Source: Tanypteryx hageni (lineage: Eukaryota > Arthropoda > Insecta > Odonata > Petaluridae). From it: a stretch of 64,000 bases of DNA. The notes beneath the pieces are model-generated. The model saw only the letters and a list, made by a program, of their open reading frames with translations. It was not told the origin of the DNA and ran no database searches. The DNA is taken from assembly GCA_028673005.1 (NCBI GenBank), contig CM054114.1:10509108-10573107 (forward strand). Reading direction: 5' to 3'. Positions 11,801-24,013 of the stretch are shown here, one piece after another (position 1 is the stretch's first letter; every line of letters begins with the position of its first letter). The position numbers and the translations under genes were made by a program.

Positions 11801-13010
11801 TGAGATGGCTGTATTAAAAACACTAAAAATTTTATTCCCAAACTTATTTTTTAAATTTTCTATGAGTTTTTTCGTAGCTTTACTTAATTAAACCGTCTTG
11901 AACTAATGGACTACCTTAGAAGCTATAATTAGTTAAATTACTACCTTAGGAAGTACAAAATAAGGATTTAATCGTCGTTCTAGATGTAGTAACATTTTTT
12001 CAGAGAAATTTTCTGATTCGTATTCAATAATACCATATAGAAAATTTTCATTTCAATTTTGCATTGGTTAAGTATCTATTAAATAAGATTTATATGTCTT
12101 ATAAGCTATATTTATAATAAAATAATATTTTTTGTCCACTCAAATAATAATTACCCTGAGCCAATACTGCTCTTTTCCAGACTTGATAAAATCTAATGAA
12201 TGACTGGCAAAACTTGTTTGAGAGTTGGATGCTTGTAATTGCAAAATAATATTGGTTTTCTTTGTTCGTGAGACGGTGCGACCAATTTGGTTTTCCGCAA
12301 ACAAGTGTTCGTTTCCGAGAAAATATTAAGAAGTCAAAATCGATTTGTTGACGATACGAAGTTCACTATAGTGTTTTAGTTTTTTCTAGCACCAGGAAAT
12401 GTTTTCGAAAATATTGTTCGTATTTTCTTTTTATTGGCCCATCAATGATGCACTTGACTCAATTTGGAGACCTTTTTAGGGAACGTCGAGTTGAAAAAAT
12501 CGTCGGGATATAAGTTATTTTAAATCAGATATTTATCATATTGAATCACTAAATAATATATAATATTTTAATTTTTCAAGAATCTTTCATATTCTTTATA
12601 AAATTATTTTCATTATCCAAGATAGAGTGAATCTTTTGTAATGCTCCTATTGCCAGATAGGTCTCTTAAGTGAAAATGCAGTTGCCGTAACTCCCGTTGT
12701 TCTCGTCCATTTAAAAGTCACACAGCAGTAATTTTTTTAAAACTTCCTCTTGTCATAAAAAAATTGATTCTTTGGACTATTCATTGTCTTTGATTTTTGC
12801 TGACCATATAAATTGCATATATTTTAATTCACATACTATATACTTAGCTCCACGCATATAAATTGATCTTATTTAGCCTATGGTCATTTATAAATAATAC
12901 TACATGCATCATGAATAGAATTCTATTTTTAGAAAATAAATCAAATGTATGTAAATGTATGTAATTTTAACTGAAAACTTACCACGTATTCTTATGAAAT
13001 TGCAGAAATG
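8820..13010. other. mostly anonymous AT-rich DNA
   Basis: No gene was recognised. 9340-9420 is a small GC-richer patch inside a 157-codon minus-strand open frame (9275-9748) with no motif I know. 11230-11285 holds a GC-rich remnant with GTGGCCCCCGAGGGCC that resembles the interior of the CAGTGGT hAT MITEs, but both ends have gone. The rest is AT-rich with short random frames. Confidence 0.4.
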
Positions 13011-13084
13011 AAATGACTATAAGATCCTAAGCAGACAGGAATTAGCTGTAAAGTTGTTAAAATTTTTGAAATGAGAAAAAATTC

Positions 13085-13157
13085 TGCTGTTACCGGAAAT
13101 CAAACCAGGGTCTTCCGCTTGCCAAGCGGATATTCTAACCACTGAACTACCGTAGCA
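13085..13157 (-). repeat. tRNA-derived SINE head (Gly-like)
   Basis: Minus-strand 73-nt tRNA-like sequence. The anticodon stem TCCGC/GCGGA is perfect around loop TTGGCAA (anticodon GGC). The A-box-like TAGTTCAGTGG is present, but the B box is altered to GGTTTGATTTCC. It is the same family as 6244-6315. Confidence 0.7.
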
Positions 13158-13180
13158 GATTAATTCTTCCGTTTCAAGAT

Positions 13181-13389
13181 AGCTTGGCAATCTCACCATT
13201 TGAGAAGGAGAGGTTTTATTCGACGTATTTCTTGGAAGACGTCCGTTGGGGCGCTGGTTGATACTAGCTTGTTCCCAAGTAAGAAAAAACACGCGTTCAG
13301 AAACGAGATAATTAGTCTGCAACGATTGATCAGTAGTAAAACATCCGCCCGGCAATTGGAAGACCCGGGTTCGATTCCCGGTCATATCA
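13181..13389 (+). repeat. tRNA-derived SINE body and head, opposite orientation
   Basis: The body (13181-13310) joins on its right to a plus-strand tRNA-like head at 13318-13389, with an exact B box GGTTCGATTCC. Relative to the head at 13085-13157 it points the other way, so two family members meet head-out with a junction near 13175. The flank CAAAATTATTCCCAA at about 13406 is the complement of the flank seen beside the 6.55-kb copy. Confidence 0.7.
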
Positions 13390-13439
13390 GAATTTCTTCT
13401 CGTTTCAAAATTATTCCCAACGAATTCTTATGACAAAAT

Positions 13440-15460
13440 GTGGAGTTCTAATTGGTAAGTATGTCATGAAGCTAGATTGGCATACAATTTATTTAATCTG
13501 TTTCAGAAAGGAAGTGAGGATTCACTGGTAGTTTATATTTTCTGGAACAAAATTAACGCAAATTAGAGTGCTATACAATTTTTAAATTGAGTATACGTTG
13601 CAAGAGTTTATCAAACAATCAAAATTCTAAATCATCAAAGGTGAGCATTTAAGTTATTAAATTAAACGCATTATATATTTGTTTCGAAAAACTTCTGGGG
13701 TAGATGTTTCTTTTTACCTATCTAACCTGTTTAAGAAATTATTCTGCATTACTAAATCAGTGCACACCCACCATTTTTCGTATAAACTATAGCAGTATCG
13801 TGTATTACAATTATCGACATATGCAGAAATATTTTACATAGTCAATGTATCGATGTTTTCGAATTTGATTCTATTTTCCAATGCCTTATTCCATTGAGAA
13901 CATTTTATTCATAAATTTTATCCTTGCCTTCATTTTAATTTTAAACTTTCTGAAGGAAATTTTACTATCCAACATATCCCTTTTGGTTTAAACTCCGTTA
14001 TATAAATTTTTTTGAAAAATGTACGTGTGTCATATTCTTCGAATATCGCCACCGGCGTACAATTTCTGTTTTGGTTTATTCTGCCGACGAATGTAACTCG
14101 CATCGTGTGTAATACAGTCTTCCAATTTACTCTTACTGGCAATTAATTTCGAAATTTATGCCTCGATACACTTTCAATTAATGAGTGATGTAGGAGAAAT
14201 GAACAGAACATGTTCTTTCTTGAAGTCGTCTGCTGTTTTCAAACAAACTATTCTAGTAAGTATGTATCTGTTATCAAATATTGAAATGAAATATATAGGT
14301 TATGATACAATTAAAAGGTAAGCTTTCCAAATCTCACAGCTATCAAAGAATTACCGTGAATGGCAATTAAAAAATGGTTTCTCCAATAGCCATTAAAAGG
14401 TTGAGAAGCACTGTTTTTTTCAATTTTGATGTTAACTATTAGGTGAACTCAATAATTCTTTCTGGAATTGAATAATGCTGTTATGAGTTATGAAAAATGC
14501 AGGAAATTACGTATAAGTCTTATTTTGGGTGGAATCATTCTCTTCATAAATGGTCATTTAAAAAAATGGGCTTCCATTCAAAAGGTAATCATGGCAATTA
14601 TAGTTGTGCATCTTGTTTACTTGACTTGAGGTTATCTATATCGTATATTTTAATTTTTTTGCTGTCCTTTTCTATGTAAGACAAAATACTACAAATTTCA
14701 TAGGATTATTTCAAAATGGAGGTATATTTTCCCAACGCAATGCATCATTTACGTGAATTCACAACGTTTGAACTGAATTTATGCAAAACCAATGTCCCTT
14801 TAAAATATAAACACTAGAAATCCTTTATGGAATATGAATAGAATAATTTATTTATTGGTTTATTCTTTAAAATATAATTTAAAATATAAGTGATGAGACC
14901 TTAGATCTCATAACTCTCTAAGAGGACTGAACTTGTGTAACATCTATATAAAATCTACAAAATCCTTGCACGAGTTTTTTTAATTTTTCTTAGAATGTTC
15001 GACCGATTTAATATATTCAAGAATAAGCAATAAATGAAGAAATGAGAGAAATAATGGTTATATAAAACTGTGTATGCATTAATTTTGTAAATAAATAATA
15101 AATTTTAAGGTTAATATTAAAGTTATAAATAAAGAACGCCACTAATGACACAAGTGCCTTGATCATAGAATCAGTTAGGCGACTGAACTATTCATAAGAA
15201 TAGAATTTAATTGGATAGACATGTAAGCAAATGTCATCATCATAAATTTGTTTTAAGTTAATTGTGGTTTTTGATCTCTTTATAAAATATTTCATTAATT
15301 ATTATTAGAAAATCAATTGAAAATGTAATTGTAATAATGCCTAATTTAAGTGAAATTATAATTTTTTTTTTATTAATCCTTTAATATTTCACATACAGCG
15401 CAGAAAGGGCCAATTTAAAGAAAAATCTATAATACAGTAAACACAAATACAGAAACGTAA
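13440..15460. other. AT-rich non-coding DNA
   Basis: No coding region, transposon end or structured repeat recognised. Confidence 0.4.
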
Positions 15461-15463
15461 ATC

Positions 15464-15541
15464 CCTGTACTAGGCGGGATTCGAAACCGCGACCTTAATA
15501 TTCGTTGATCAGATACACTAACCACCCGTCTACCAAGGCCG
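15464..15541 (-). repeat. second type of tRNA-like SINE remnant
   Basis: Minus strand carries GTGGTTAG (D-arm-like) and a T arm with GGTTTCGAATCCC, which has one extra T compared with a B box. The outer sequences GCCTTGG and CTAGTACAGGG do not pair as a good acceptor stem. It is not the Gly-like family at 6.2 and 13.1 kb. It is best read as a decayed tRNA-derived SINE, not a tRNA gene. Confidence 0.5.
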
Positions 15542-15549
15542 ACATATAA

Positions 15550-16885
15550 GCATATTTTCTATGTAGCATCTATATTCACTATTTATCTATTCGCGCTTTT
15601 TATTCAGTTAAACCTTACTATTTGTGATCACGGGTGTAAATTCACAAAGTATTTCTCATTTTATATATAATTCGCTCAAAATAGATTCTAAAGGAACTTT
15701 TAAAATATTTTAGAATCTACTTTCGATGTATTGCTACTAAATACGGCTGCATTGTAGCCGAAATGCGTATCTGATTATTTATAACCTTTTTAAGGCTATT
15801 GGAGATGCCTGAGACTAATATTTTTTCAATATTTTGAATTTTAAGTTTTTATTCTTGAAATCTTTATTCATTAGACAAGCTCAATAATTCTCTGTTGAAC
15901 GATTTATTAGGTTTTTACCTCAACTACCTCGACTAACGCTGAGAGGAAAAGGGTATATTTGTAAGTCATATTTTGGAGATCAAGGGTAAGAATTTGAATG
16001 CATCCTTACATTCCATAAGAACTACACGATAAGGTATATTATGTATTTTAGCGTAGACTGACGCTATAGCACCAGTTATGATGGTCAGTTACGTTAATGA
16101 ATGTGTTTTAGCATTGGTTGAAGAGCGCAAGACCGGTAAATTGGAAAAATTAATTTACACATACGATAGTAATTCAAGATTTTTAATATATCCTAAGCAC
16201 AGGACAGGAAAAAGAACCTACAGCTAAGTACTACAGTATATTCAGCTGTAATTAAGCATCCTGAAATGGCAACATTATTTCACACATGACGAGAAGTTGA
16301 CGTGGTTTAAAATAAAGACGATAAAAGTATGAGTAAATTCAAAATTCCATTTAATTATTATTCTTTTAGTGTTACTTGATGTATATTATACGGTAGAATA
16401 TGGAGTTCTCTGATAAAATTCCACAATAATCCGTGGGCATAATTTTGGCTTTAATTCATTTATACTCAGCGTACGTTTTTCCTCCATTCTGCGTCTTTTA
16501 GTTATGCTACCGGATGTTTTTAAAAAGAACTAAATGGAGAATAATATTGTCAAAGAAAACAAGTATATCCCTGGCTTGTTCTTACCTTGCACCATTTTTT
16601 TCCTTTAGGTTACTAGTGTTTCGGCTTTATCTATCCCTCTATGCGTTTCGACTTTTTTATCTTCAGTAAATTGTGTTGAAAAATTAATTATACCCTTTAA
16701 AATAATTCTGTACTAAGTGTTAAAAATATTATATCCCAATTATATTTTAAACCACTTTTAGTATTAGTGTGTGGTGCAGTGTCTCCAACGATTTCATCAA
16801 ACCGTCGATTACTCCTGCGAACCCTTTTCATCACACCCGATTTCTAACTTAATCTATCTAAGCACATGAGATCCCGTATCGGGTG
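15550..16885. other. AT-rich non-coding DNA
   Basis: Nothing recognisable. A stretch near 15720-15800 with a GCCGAAATGCG motif was examined and not assigned. Confidence 0.35.
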
Positions 16886-16889
16886 TTCA

Positions 16890-17345
16890 TTATTCTTCTT
16901 CGAGTGGAGCCGATTTGCAAAATGGCGCGACCGTCAGAAGGCGGCGAACAGAGTTCCACTCGCGGGATATCGGAAACGTGAAGAATGTTCGGTCGGCCGC
17001 TCGTAGCCGGAGAGCTGGATTATCGACCGCCCGTCGAACGCATCTTCTTGCTTTTTGTGTCAACTTGTACGAATATAAGAGGACACTCGCGAGACGTGTG
17101 TCGTGCATCGAACCTTTCCTTCGAACGGAATAACCTGATTCGAGAGACGAGTACGCATGGCGGGCGAAAATGGACCTGGGCGTTGGGACGACCTCCGGCC
17201 GAGGCAGGTGAGAGGACGTCCGCCGAAAGGATGAGAAAGAACCCGCCAATCGAATGGAAAAGACTTTATATAGAAGGCTGGTGTGTTAACTTTGAATGAA
17301 TAATGCGTGAGATTAGTCGCAAAACAAGTCTCTCGAGGAAGAGAA
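16890..17345. other. GC- and CpG-rich island
   Basis: About 450 bp with dense CG dinucleotides and overlapping open frames on both strands (119 aa minus, 104 and 72 aa plus). The frames are arginine/serine-rich with no recognised domain, which is the pattern of stop-poor GC-rich DNA. It could be a promoter island or first exon. It lies directly beside the long repeat that starts at about 17430. Confidence 0.3.
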
Positions 17346-17639
17346 CCGAGGAAATCGCCCGAGAGACTAGGAATAATACTAACTTGGGAACTCAGAGCAG
17401 TGAATATTAGATTTAAGATAATGAGAGGGAAAGATTAAAAAACAAGATAATCCTAACGGAACTTATGATGCCTACTTTTCATTTAATCATTTACTTAATA
17501 CTTATGCTGGCTTTACTAGCTTTAAAATCACCGCGGATGAGTTCCTCTTTGTGGTCCCAAATTTAATAATTTAGCGTTATAAAATGTTGCAAAAACATTC
17601 GAAAATGAAACTAAAGAATGCCTAAATACCAAAGTGCAT

Positions 17640-17711
17640 ATATGGAAGGGTACTACTTCGGCAGCAATGCAAAAGAAGCTAAACACGGAGGTCGCCTCAC
17701 TCGGAGGATAG
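17640..17711 (+). pseudogene. partial copy of the 48-codon repeat-borne ORF
   Basis: This preserves the same reading frame as the minus-strand ORF at 50242-50388 for its last 24 codons or so, ending in KKLNTEVASLGG and the same TAG stop. There are a few amino-acid changes upstream (for example RIRKDA becomes HIWKGT). The ATG-containing first half is replaced by unrelated sequence. Product unknown. Confidence 0.3.
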
Positions 17712-18280
17712 ATTACATAAATTTTATGACAATGCGCCTTTCAAAATACCATCAGGACAACTAACCATCGGTACTCATATTTCAGTTTGGAAAAACCTTT
17801 CTTTTCGCTTCTTGGAGGAAGTCGTCAGATATTTCTGTACACAAGACACAATACACATTCCCAAATTTTCGGTAAATGGAGTCTAAAGTGCATAGGGATT
17901 ATCGGATCTGGTCGAGGGTAAATACAGACGGCAATAAACCGATCATATTATTATTCACATTGTTTTGTACCTTACCTTTGGCTTTGGATCCAACAGCAGC
18001 TCAGGAAGTATATGTCCTTAATGCAGTGACATAAGCGACATCATAAAGTGTATTGAATTCCGAATGCTGTGTGGCCGTCTGATATATCAACTATCGACTT
18101 TCTCTTCCATTTTGGATGTTTAGTGCTGAAACATATTAAATTTGAGTGTGATACACCAAATTCAAAAATCATGGGTATAATTTCTTAGGAAATGTGGTGG
18201 GGAAAAATCGACCATTATCGACGAAAATTCATTTTCGTCGAATTCAAAAGTTTTACAAAGTCGGTGTTTATCGGCATAAT

Positions 18281-18650
18281 CAATTTCAATCAAATTCTAC
18301 CAAAGCTAATTATAACTAAAACAAGATGACCCAAACAAAACATATGATTCCTACTTTTCAAATAAATATTTTAAGTTAAATGAGTGTTGATTAGCGCAAA
18401 ATTGATCAGTGTCTGTCTTAAAATCTCTCGCTTGTTAGGTATAACTATTATGAAAAATTTCATATTCAATTTCAATCGAATTCTACCAAAGCTAATTATA
18501 ACTAAAACAAGATGAACCAAACAAAACATATGATGCCTACTTTCCAAATAAATATTTTAAGTTAAATGAGTGTTGATTAGCGCAAAATTGATCAGTGTCT
18601 GTCTTAAAAGTCTCTCGCTTGTTAGGTATAACTATTATGAAAAATTTCAT
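18281..18650. repeat. 186-bp tandem duplication inside the long repeat
   Basis: Two adjacent units start with CAATTTCAAT at 18281 and 18467 and run to the same GAAAAATTTCAT end. They differ at only a few positions by eye. The homologous region of the 49-kb copy (about 49494-49680, reversed) has one unit, so the duplication happened in this copy. Confidence 0.85.
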
Positions 18651-19244
18651 CTAAATCTAAACCGAAACGATGTAAAATTATAAAATATTACAAATACATT
18701 CGAACGGAAAACTAAATTGATCATGCGCATTTTTGTGACAAAAATAACTCGTGTGTTTGCTAGAATAAACCGGATCAGAGTCCAACAATAATCGTTGTTA
18801 TGGCAACGCTCTCGTAATGAGTGATAAAAACTGCAAAAACGCCGGTATTTATGCAAAATTCTAAGCAATACGATCGATAAGTAAAACTCTATGATAAAAA
18901 TTTTAATCTTTATTCCTTTTCTCAGAGAATATTACAAAGCTCGCTCCGGTATTACAATCGCAAGATATTTTAATGTGCATGAGAAAATTACCCTGCACGA
19001 TGGATTTCAGATTTCCCAAGTAAATAAAATGGGAAGGATAGTTCCTGGAATCGAACCCTGGACTTTCAATCTTCACAACAAAAACTATCCTTGGGAGCTT
19101 GACCAATGTACCATGATATTTCCACAAATTTTCATGAAACTCATTCTATTGGTTCAAAATTAATTGGAGGGACTGGCAGACACAGCGACGGAACCATGAT
19201 CCTATTTTCCATTCTGGAAAATAGGCTAAAAATGAGTTCAGTGT

Positions 19245-20265
19245 AAGACACGCAATGTGTGATGTTGAAACGTCTTTAAATGATATTGTCTTCCTAAAAG
19301 CGGAAATTTATTTTAAATTCGTTGAATACATTCTATGCCGATGTTTAAGGCTTCATATAATGAAAACGTTTTTTGAGAAATTGCATATGGTTTTTAGAAA
19401 AGAATTAGTATGTTAACTCTACGAATCTTAATAACTTATATTATCCTTTACCTGAAGGATAGGTGTATTGTATTGTTATTATATTCCTTTGAAATCGCTA
19501 AAATTCACCGTTGAATGTTTATTATCAACTCCAATAACATTTCAGATTGCTTTTAAAGAATTTGATTCAAATCTATGATACACACTTTCTGTTAGTATTG
19601 AGCAATGCGTTTATAAACTACCACTATACACTACTACTGCTATACACTGCACCACTATCTGTTATGGCAAGTTTTGTAAGTTAACGAGAATAGTGTTTTC
19701 ATTGATTTGAATTAAAACCAAAAACATGTTCTAAGAAATTAATTTGTTTTAAGGAGTTTATTAGCAGATAATCCAAAATGAATTAAATGTTATTATATTG
19801 ATATTAAATTCATAAACTTCAGTAGAAATGAGCGGTTCTATTCTCACAATATTTTTGCTTACATGAGTTCAAGAATCAAAAGATTAAAAAGTACTTAACT
19901 CAAGTATCTCCAATAGACATAAATCTGGATTTCATAACGTTCTTGTAGCTATTTATTGGAGATATTTGAGATAGGTATTTTTTAAAATCTTTTAATGCTT
20001 GTTCTAGAATTCTTTCAGCCATAAGATGAGCTCCATAATTCTCAATAAAAGAGGTTAATTAATAATGCACAAATTTTATTTATTTATCAAATTTTCCATT
20101 CTGCAATATAGTACTATAATTAAGAGAATATATGTTCGAGTTGCTTATGTTGTAGTTAATATAATGCAATTCATACGTGTAATCGCGTGGTAAATGTAAA
20201 TAATTCGTTTCTAAAAAACGGAGTGCGCAGGTAGTTATAATTGATAGTAGCTCAATAACTTTGGC
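19245..20265. other. AT-rich non-coding DNA
   Basis: No gene or element recognised. CACTA-rich short motifs near 19620-19665 are low-complexity. Confidence 0.4.
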
Positions 20266-20270
20266 CAAAA

Positions 20271-20329
20271 CTAACAAAAGTAGAATACTCCTTTAGCTAA
20301 AGGCTAAAGGAGTATTCTACTTTTGTTAG
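20271..20329. repeat. perfect 26-bp inverted repeat (hairpin)
   Basis: Arms at 20271-20296 and 20304-20329 are perfect complements separated by the 7 nt CTAAAGG. The 12-mer AGGTAGTTATAA occurs just to the left (20229-20240) and again overlapping the right edge (20328-20339). Perfect arms mean a recent origin or selection. Repair by template switching fits the direct repeat; a hairpin RNA precursor is an alternative. Confidence 0.9.
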
Positions 20330-20344
20330 GTAGTTATAAGATTG

Positions 20345-21715
20345 AATTTTCGTTTTCTTCAAACATCACCTTTAGCTTTTAACATTAAGTCTCAAAGTTC
20401 TTAATATTTTCATTTATTCCTTCTCGCATTCAACAAAACTCTTATAGCCATTGAGTAATTTTTCCTTAACATAAATTTAAACTAATAAATTATTGACCTG
20501 TTAAAAATAATTGGGATAATTTTAGGATAGCTTGCTTAAATGAGTTCCAGTTGGCTGTATAATAAACATCAGCAATGAAGAATGACATCCAAATAAACAC
20601 TCTATAGTTCTATTTGGATGGCAAGAAATATTGGAAAAGATTTAATTTTTGTTCTGGTAATATTTTCTTAATGGTGACTAATACAAAGCGATCTGAGCCA
20701 CGAAACGTAAAGTACAAAACTTAGACGCGAGTCGATTGCCAAAGAATTTGAAAATTCTGGATGGATTCCCTAATTTCGCGAAAAATGAGAAATATTCTGC
20801 GATAGCTCTTGTAATTTGCCATATTTCTTATATGGGGTTCTCGTGGCCGTTGCCTTGGGGATCGCGTTGGTTTATTTACGAGGTAAGATGTTCGTATGTG
20901 GAGATTGTTTTGCAGTATACAAGCACTTACAACTCGAATTAAAATATGTTGCCCCGCTCATCTGTAAAAATACACATATTTTATGAACCTTAGAAAAATT
21001 ATTGAAACTTCTCTTAGGAGACCATAATCAATTCCATTTGTAAAATGTTAACTAGAAACATTTGAAACCATTGCGGTTGACTGATAAACCACTTAAAATT
21101 TGAAAATTCATTTTTGTACAGGAAACATAAAAACAACCATTTTTCTGTTTCTATTAGGGACTACAGCTTTAGAAATTTCCAGTATCTGAAAGCTTTTGCT
21201 CTAGACGATGACTTCGCCTCGAGTGCTTCGATTTAATTTACGCACGATGTCACGATCCGATTCAATACGAGAATCGACTCTTATTTACGATTCTGCGCTA
21301 TAAGTTGGAGAAATTTCATTGCTCAAAAAATCTTTAGCATTTCGTCGCTTAATATGGTCGTTATAGTAATGATGACATATTAGAACAGAAAGGAAGCGAA
21401 AAATGCTCTCGTGTTGCACACATGAAGAAATATTTCCATGGTAATTTAATAAATAGTGAATACTTAGATGAGCTTTATCGATGACTTAAATGAACATGTA
21501 CGATATAAATTCCATTACATGTATAAAACCTAGCAATTCGTTTATTTCATTGTATTGATTTTAAACCAAAATAAAATAATTAAATCTATGGGGTATAGTA
21601 TTATGACAAATATGTGAGGTCGAATAAGTTTTCTCCAAGAGAGATAAATAATATAAGACTCGTTGGTAGACTCCTTGTACACATTTTAATGTAATTTTGA
21701 TAATACATTCAATTG
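20345..21715. other. AT-rich non-coding DNA
   Basis: No gene recognised. The open frame at 20736-20942 has no known motif. Confidence 0.35.
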
Positions 21716-21774
21716 GTTGAGAATTGAACAAAACAATTTGAGTTTAAATTGCGAAGGATGTTCTCGTAAGGTGT

Positions 21775-21962
21775 ACCAGGCAACAGACAGCTCCGTCCCG
21801 GGCAGCCGCAAGCCCCACTCGCCGGCATCTTCGGGTTGCGTCCGACCGGTTGGTCATCTCCGGTTTTTCGGCATCTCCGGGCCGTCGCGCCGCTTGTCGC
21901 ATCGGGGTCAAGCGTGTGACTCGCCCGCGTCCAGCTCCTATGGATGGGACGATATTCGTTAA
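21775..21962. other. GC-rich island
   Basis: About 190 bp of GC- and CpG-rich DNA in an AT-rich setting, with two overlapping open frames (81 and 76 aa) rich in Ser, Pro, Arg and Gly. No domain recognised. Possible exon or promoter island; undecided. Confidence 0.25.
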
Positions 21963-22429
21963 GGCGGTTACGATTTACGGGATCGTATTATCTTTCCTTG
22001 GCCAGTGCGCATATTTTGAACCACTAATAATCGTGGCAAGAAAAGAAAGGGAATTCCAAAAAAGAGTTAAGCAGATATGAATACAAGAATTTATTTTAAG
22101 CCAAGGGGCAAATAATATTATAATTTTAAAAGAATAATTACAATAGATGTAAAATGCGCAAATGAGGTCAGGGTTAGAATATTGAAAGCATACGCCATCT
22201 TCGGACAATTGAAACCAATGAAGAGACGAGGAAAAATGTAATAAATGGAGTATGGAGTAACTATCTTCACTTTTACTGCCAATCGCAGCTGACGTATTGA
22301 AAATTAACATCTAAAAATTCAGATTCAGATGAGTGGTAATGCTAATAATATAAATAAATCAAATTATTTACGTTTTCGTAAAAAAATACAAAATTCAAAT
22401 TTATTTAGAGTATGTTTTATATATAATTA

Positions 22430-22870
22430 CTCAATGTCTGTTCGTCCGTCCATCAGTCTGTCTGATCGTCCGTCTGTCTGTCCGTCCGCCCTTTTATCTC
22501 TTGAACAGTTTGTCATAGACAAATGCTGTAAACTCCATTTTGTTTCTTTTAGCTAGAAGACCTCGGGAAAACTAATTTCGTTTACAGAATTGTCCCAGGT
22601 CCGATTCCAGGAGATGATTATATTTTCCCATAAGTTTATTCGGGATTTTCGTTTTCTCAATATGCAAGATTTCTTTCCTTCATTCATTTTACTACGTAAA
22701 TATGGACCAATTTTCTCCGTTTTGCATTATTCGACGGCTAAAACTATGAAATATCGTATTCTTGCTATCTTTAGATGTTACACGGAAGAATTTGTCAGGA
22801 ATACACCTTCCATTTTGAAATTTTATGAATTTTTTGTACTCTTTCTGGTTGCCATGGCATTGTTCCCTTA
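22430..22870 (+). repeat. distant relative of the GTCTGTCCGTCC-type repeat
   Basis: It begins with a GTCTGTTCGTCCGTCC-rich stretch, then a B-box-like GGTCCGATTCCAGGAG string and a TTTCCCATAAGTTTATT stretch. The motif order matches 48950-49150 and 39190-39400, but the sequence is much more diverged. The right part (about 22820-22870, GGTTGCCATGGCA) resembles the TTACCGTCGCAACG part of the 49-kb copy. Boundaries are not sharp. Confidence 0.45.
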
Positions 22871-22879
22871 GATTCAATT

Positions 22880-23700
22880 AGCGTTTATTAAGCCTTCAAA
22901 TAGACGAAAACATTGCGTTATTCGCTTCGCGATTTTTATGAAGTAGGGAAATTATTGTTGCTCAGTAAACTACATGTGGATTGTGGGCATTTTAAATGAT
23001 TGACCAAAGGAAAATAATCTTCTTTCTTTATTTCAATACTGGAATTTTACCTTTTTCGTAAGTTAGAAGCAATTAAAATTGCACATATGAATTATAAAAA
23101 CAATTATTAAATTCAAAATGTCAGTTGTCTAATTTTATAAACAGAAATAGGTTATTATTTCTTTTAAACATTCAGATTTCTGACTGACTTCGCAAAAGTT
23201 TTAGTCGTAAAGTAAGTAGCAGTTTTGATTTTTCCAAGGGCATGCTTGTCTTTGTAATTGTCTATATTGTCCTTTTAAGAGACCATGATTTGTGTTCTTT
23301 AGGTTACTAGCAAATACATAGTAAAAATTTCAATACGGAGAATGCGGACCATTATTAGATTAGGCCTGAAATATCCTAATAGACTTCAGTTGTATAAAGA
23401 TAGGTATTGAACATAACCCCATTTATATTATTATAAGAATTTTCGTAAAAAAAAGATAGACATTCTTTTTCTATCACCGCTTTTACTATTTAAAATCGCC
23501 ACTAAAACACTGTATTTATATGGCTAAACCCGGTTATTTATTTGAACTACGGCGAGCACTGGGAGATTCATATGAATGTTTAGACAGGCAAGGGAGCCAT
23601 TCGATATCCTAGAGTAAAATAAATCCCAACGTAATCCACGAATAATGCTTAGTAATGCCACAAACAAAACTTTAATGTAGAGTCTCATTAAAAAATAAAA
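22880..23700. other. AT-rich non-coding DNA
   Basis: Nothing recognised. Confidence 0.35.
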
Positions 23701-23779
23701 TACTCATTTTAAATGCGTATTGCAAAATATAGGAGTGATGTGCGAGAGAAGGGAGTTCTCCGTGAATGATTCAGAAAAA

Positions 23780-23960
23780 AATTCTGCGAGCGACGGCGCG
23801 TCCGGTTGAGGGTGCTCTGCGGGGTCGGATCCGCCGAGTGGAGCGGATTGCCGATCCGAGCATCAGACAAGTGGGTTCCGAAAAAAAGTGGTCCCTTTGG
23901 ATGCAAACCGGAATTAGTCGCCATGCTTTCTTTATCCGATTTAGTTCCTCGGAAGTGTGC
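23780..23960. other. GC-richer patch
   Basis: CpG-containing stretch with open frames on both strands (71 aa plus, 85 aa minus) and no recognised domain. Not assigned. Confidence 0.25.
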
Positions 23961-24013
23961 GCACATGTGGTGATAAACTGATGACTTTTTCAGATTTTAA
24001 ATGTCGTCTATGA

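Larger units (their letters stand above)
17430..19240 (-). repeat. long dispersed repeat, copy 1
   Basis: From about 17615 to 19240 this is the reverse complement of 48924-50345. The matching includes the strings CAGCAGCTCAGGAAGTATATG and CTTTGGCTTTGGATCCAAC and the terminal TCTATTTTCCATTCTGGAAA-like end. From 17430 to 17620 it instead matches the reverse complement of the 3' part of the copy at 39168-39895. It holds no long open frame. A piece at 19030-19110 has a B-box-like GTTCCTGGAATCGAACCC string. It contains a 186-bp tandem duplication absent from the 49-kb copy. The class is not certain; a non-autonomous rolling-circle or composite element is possible. Confidence 0.75.

Noticed and set aside
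15464..15541. Functional tRNA gene
   Set aside because: Extra base in the B box and no proper acceptor stem.
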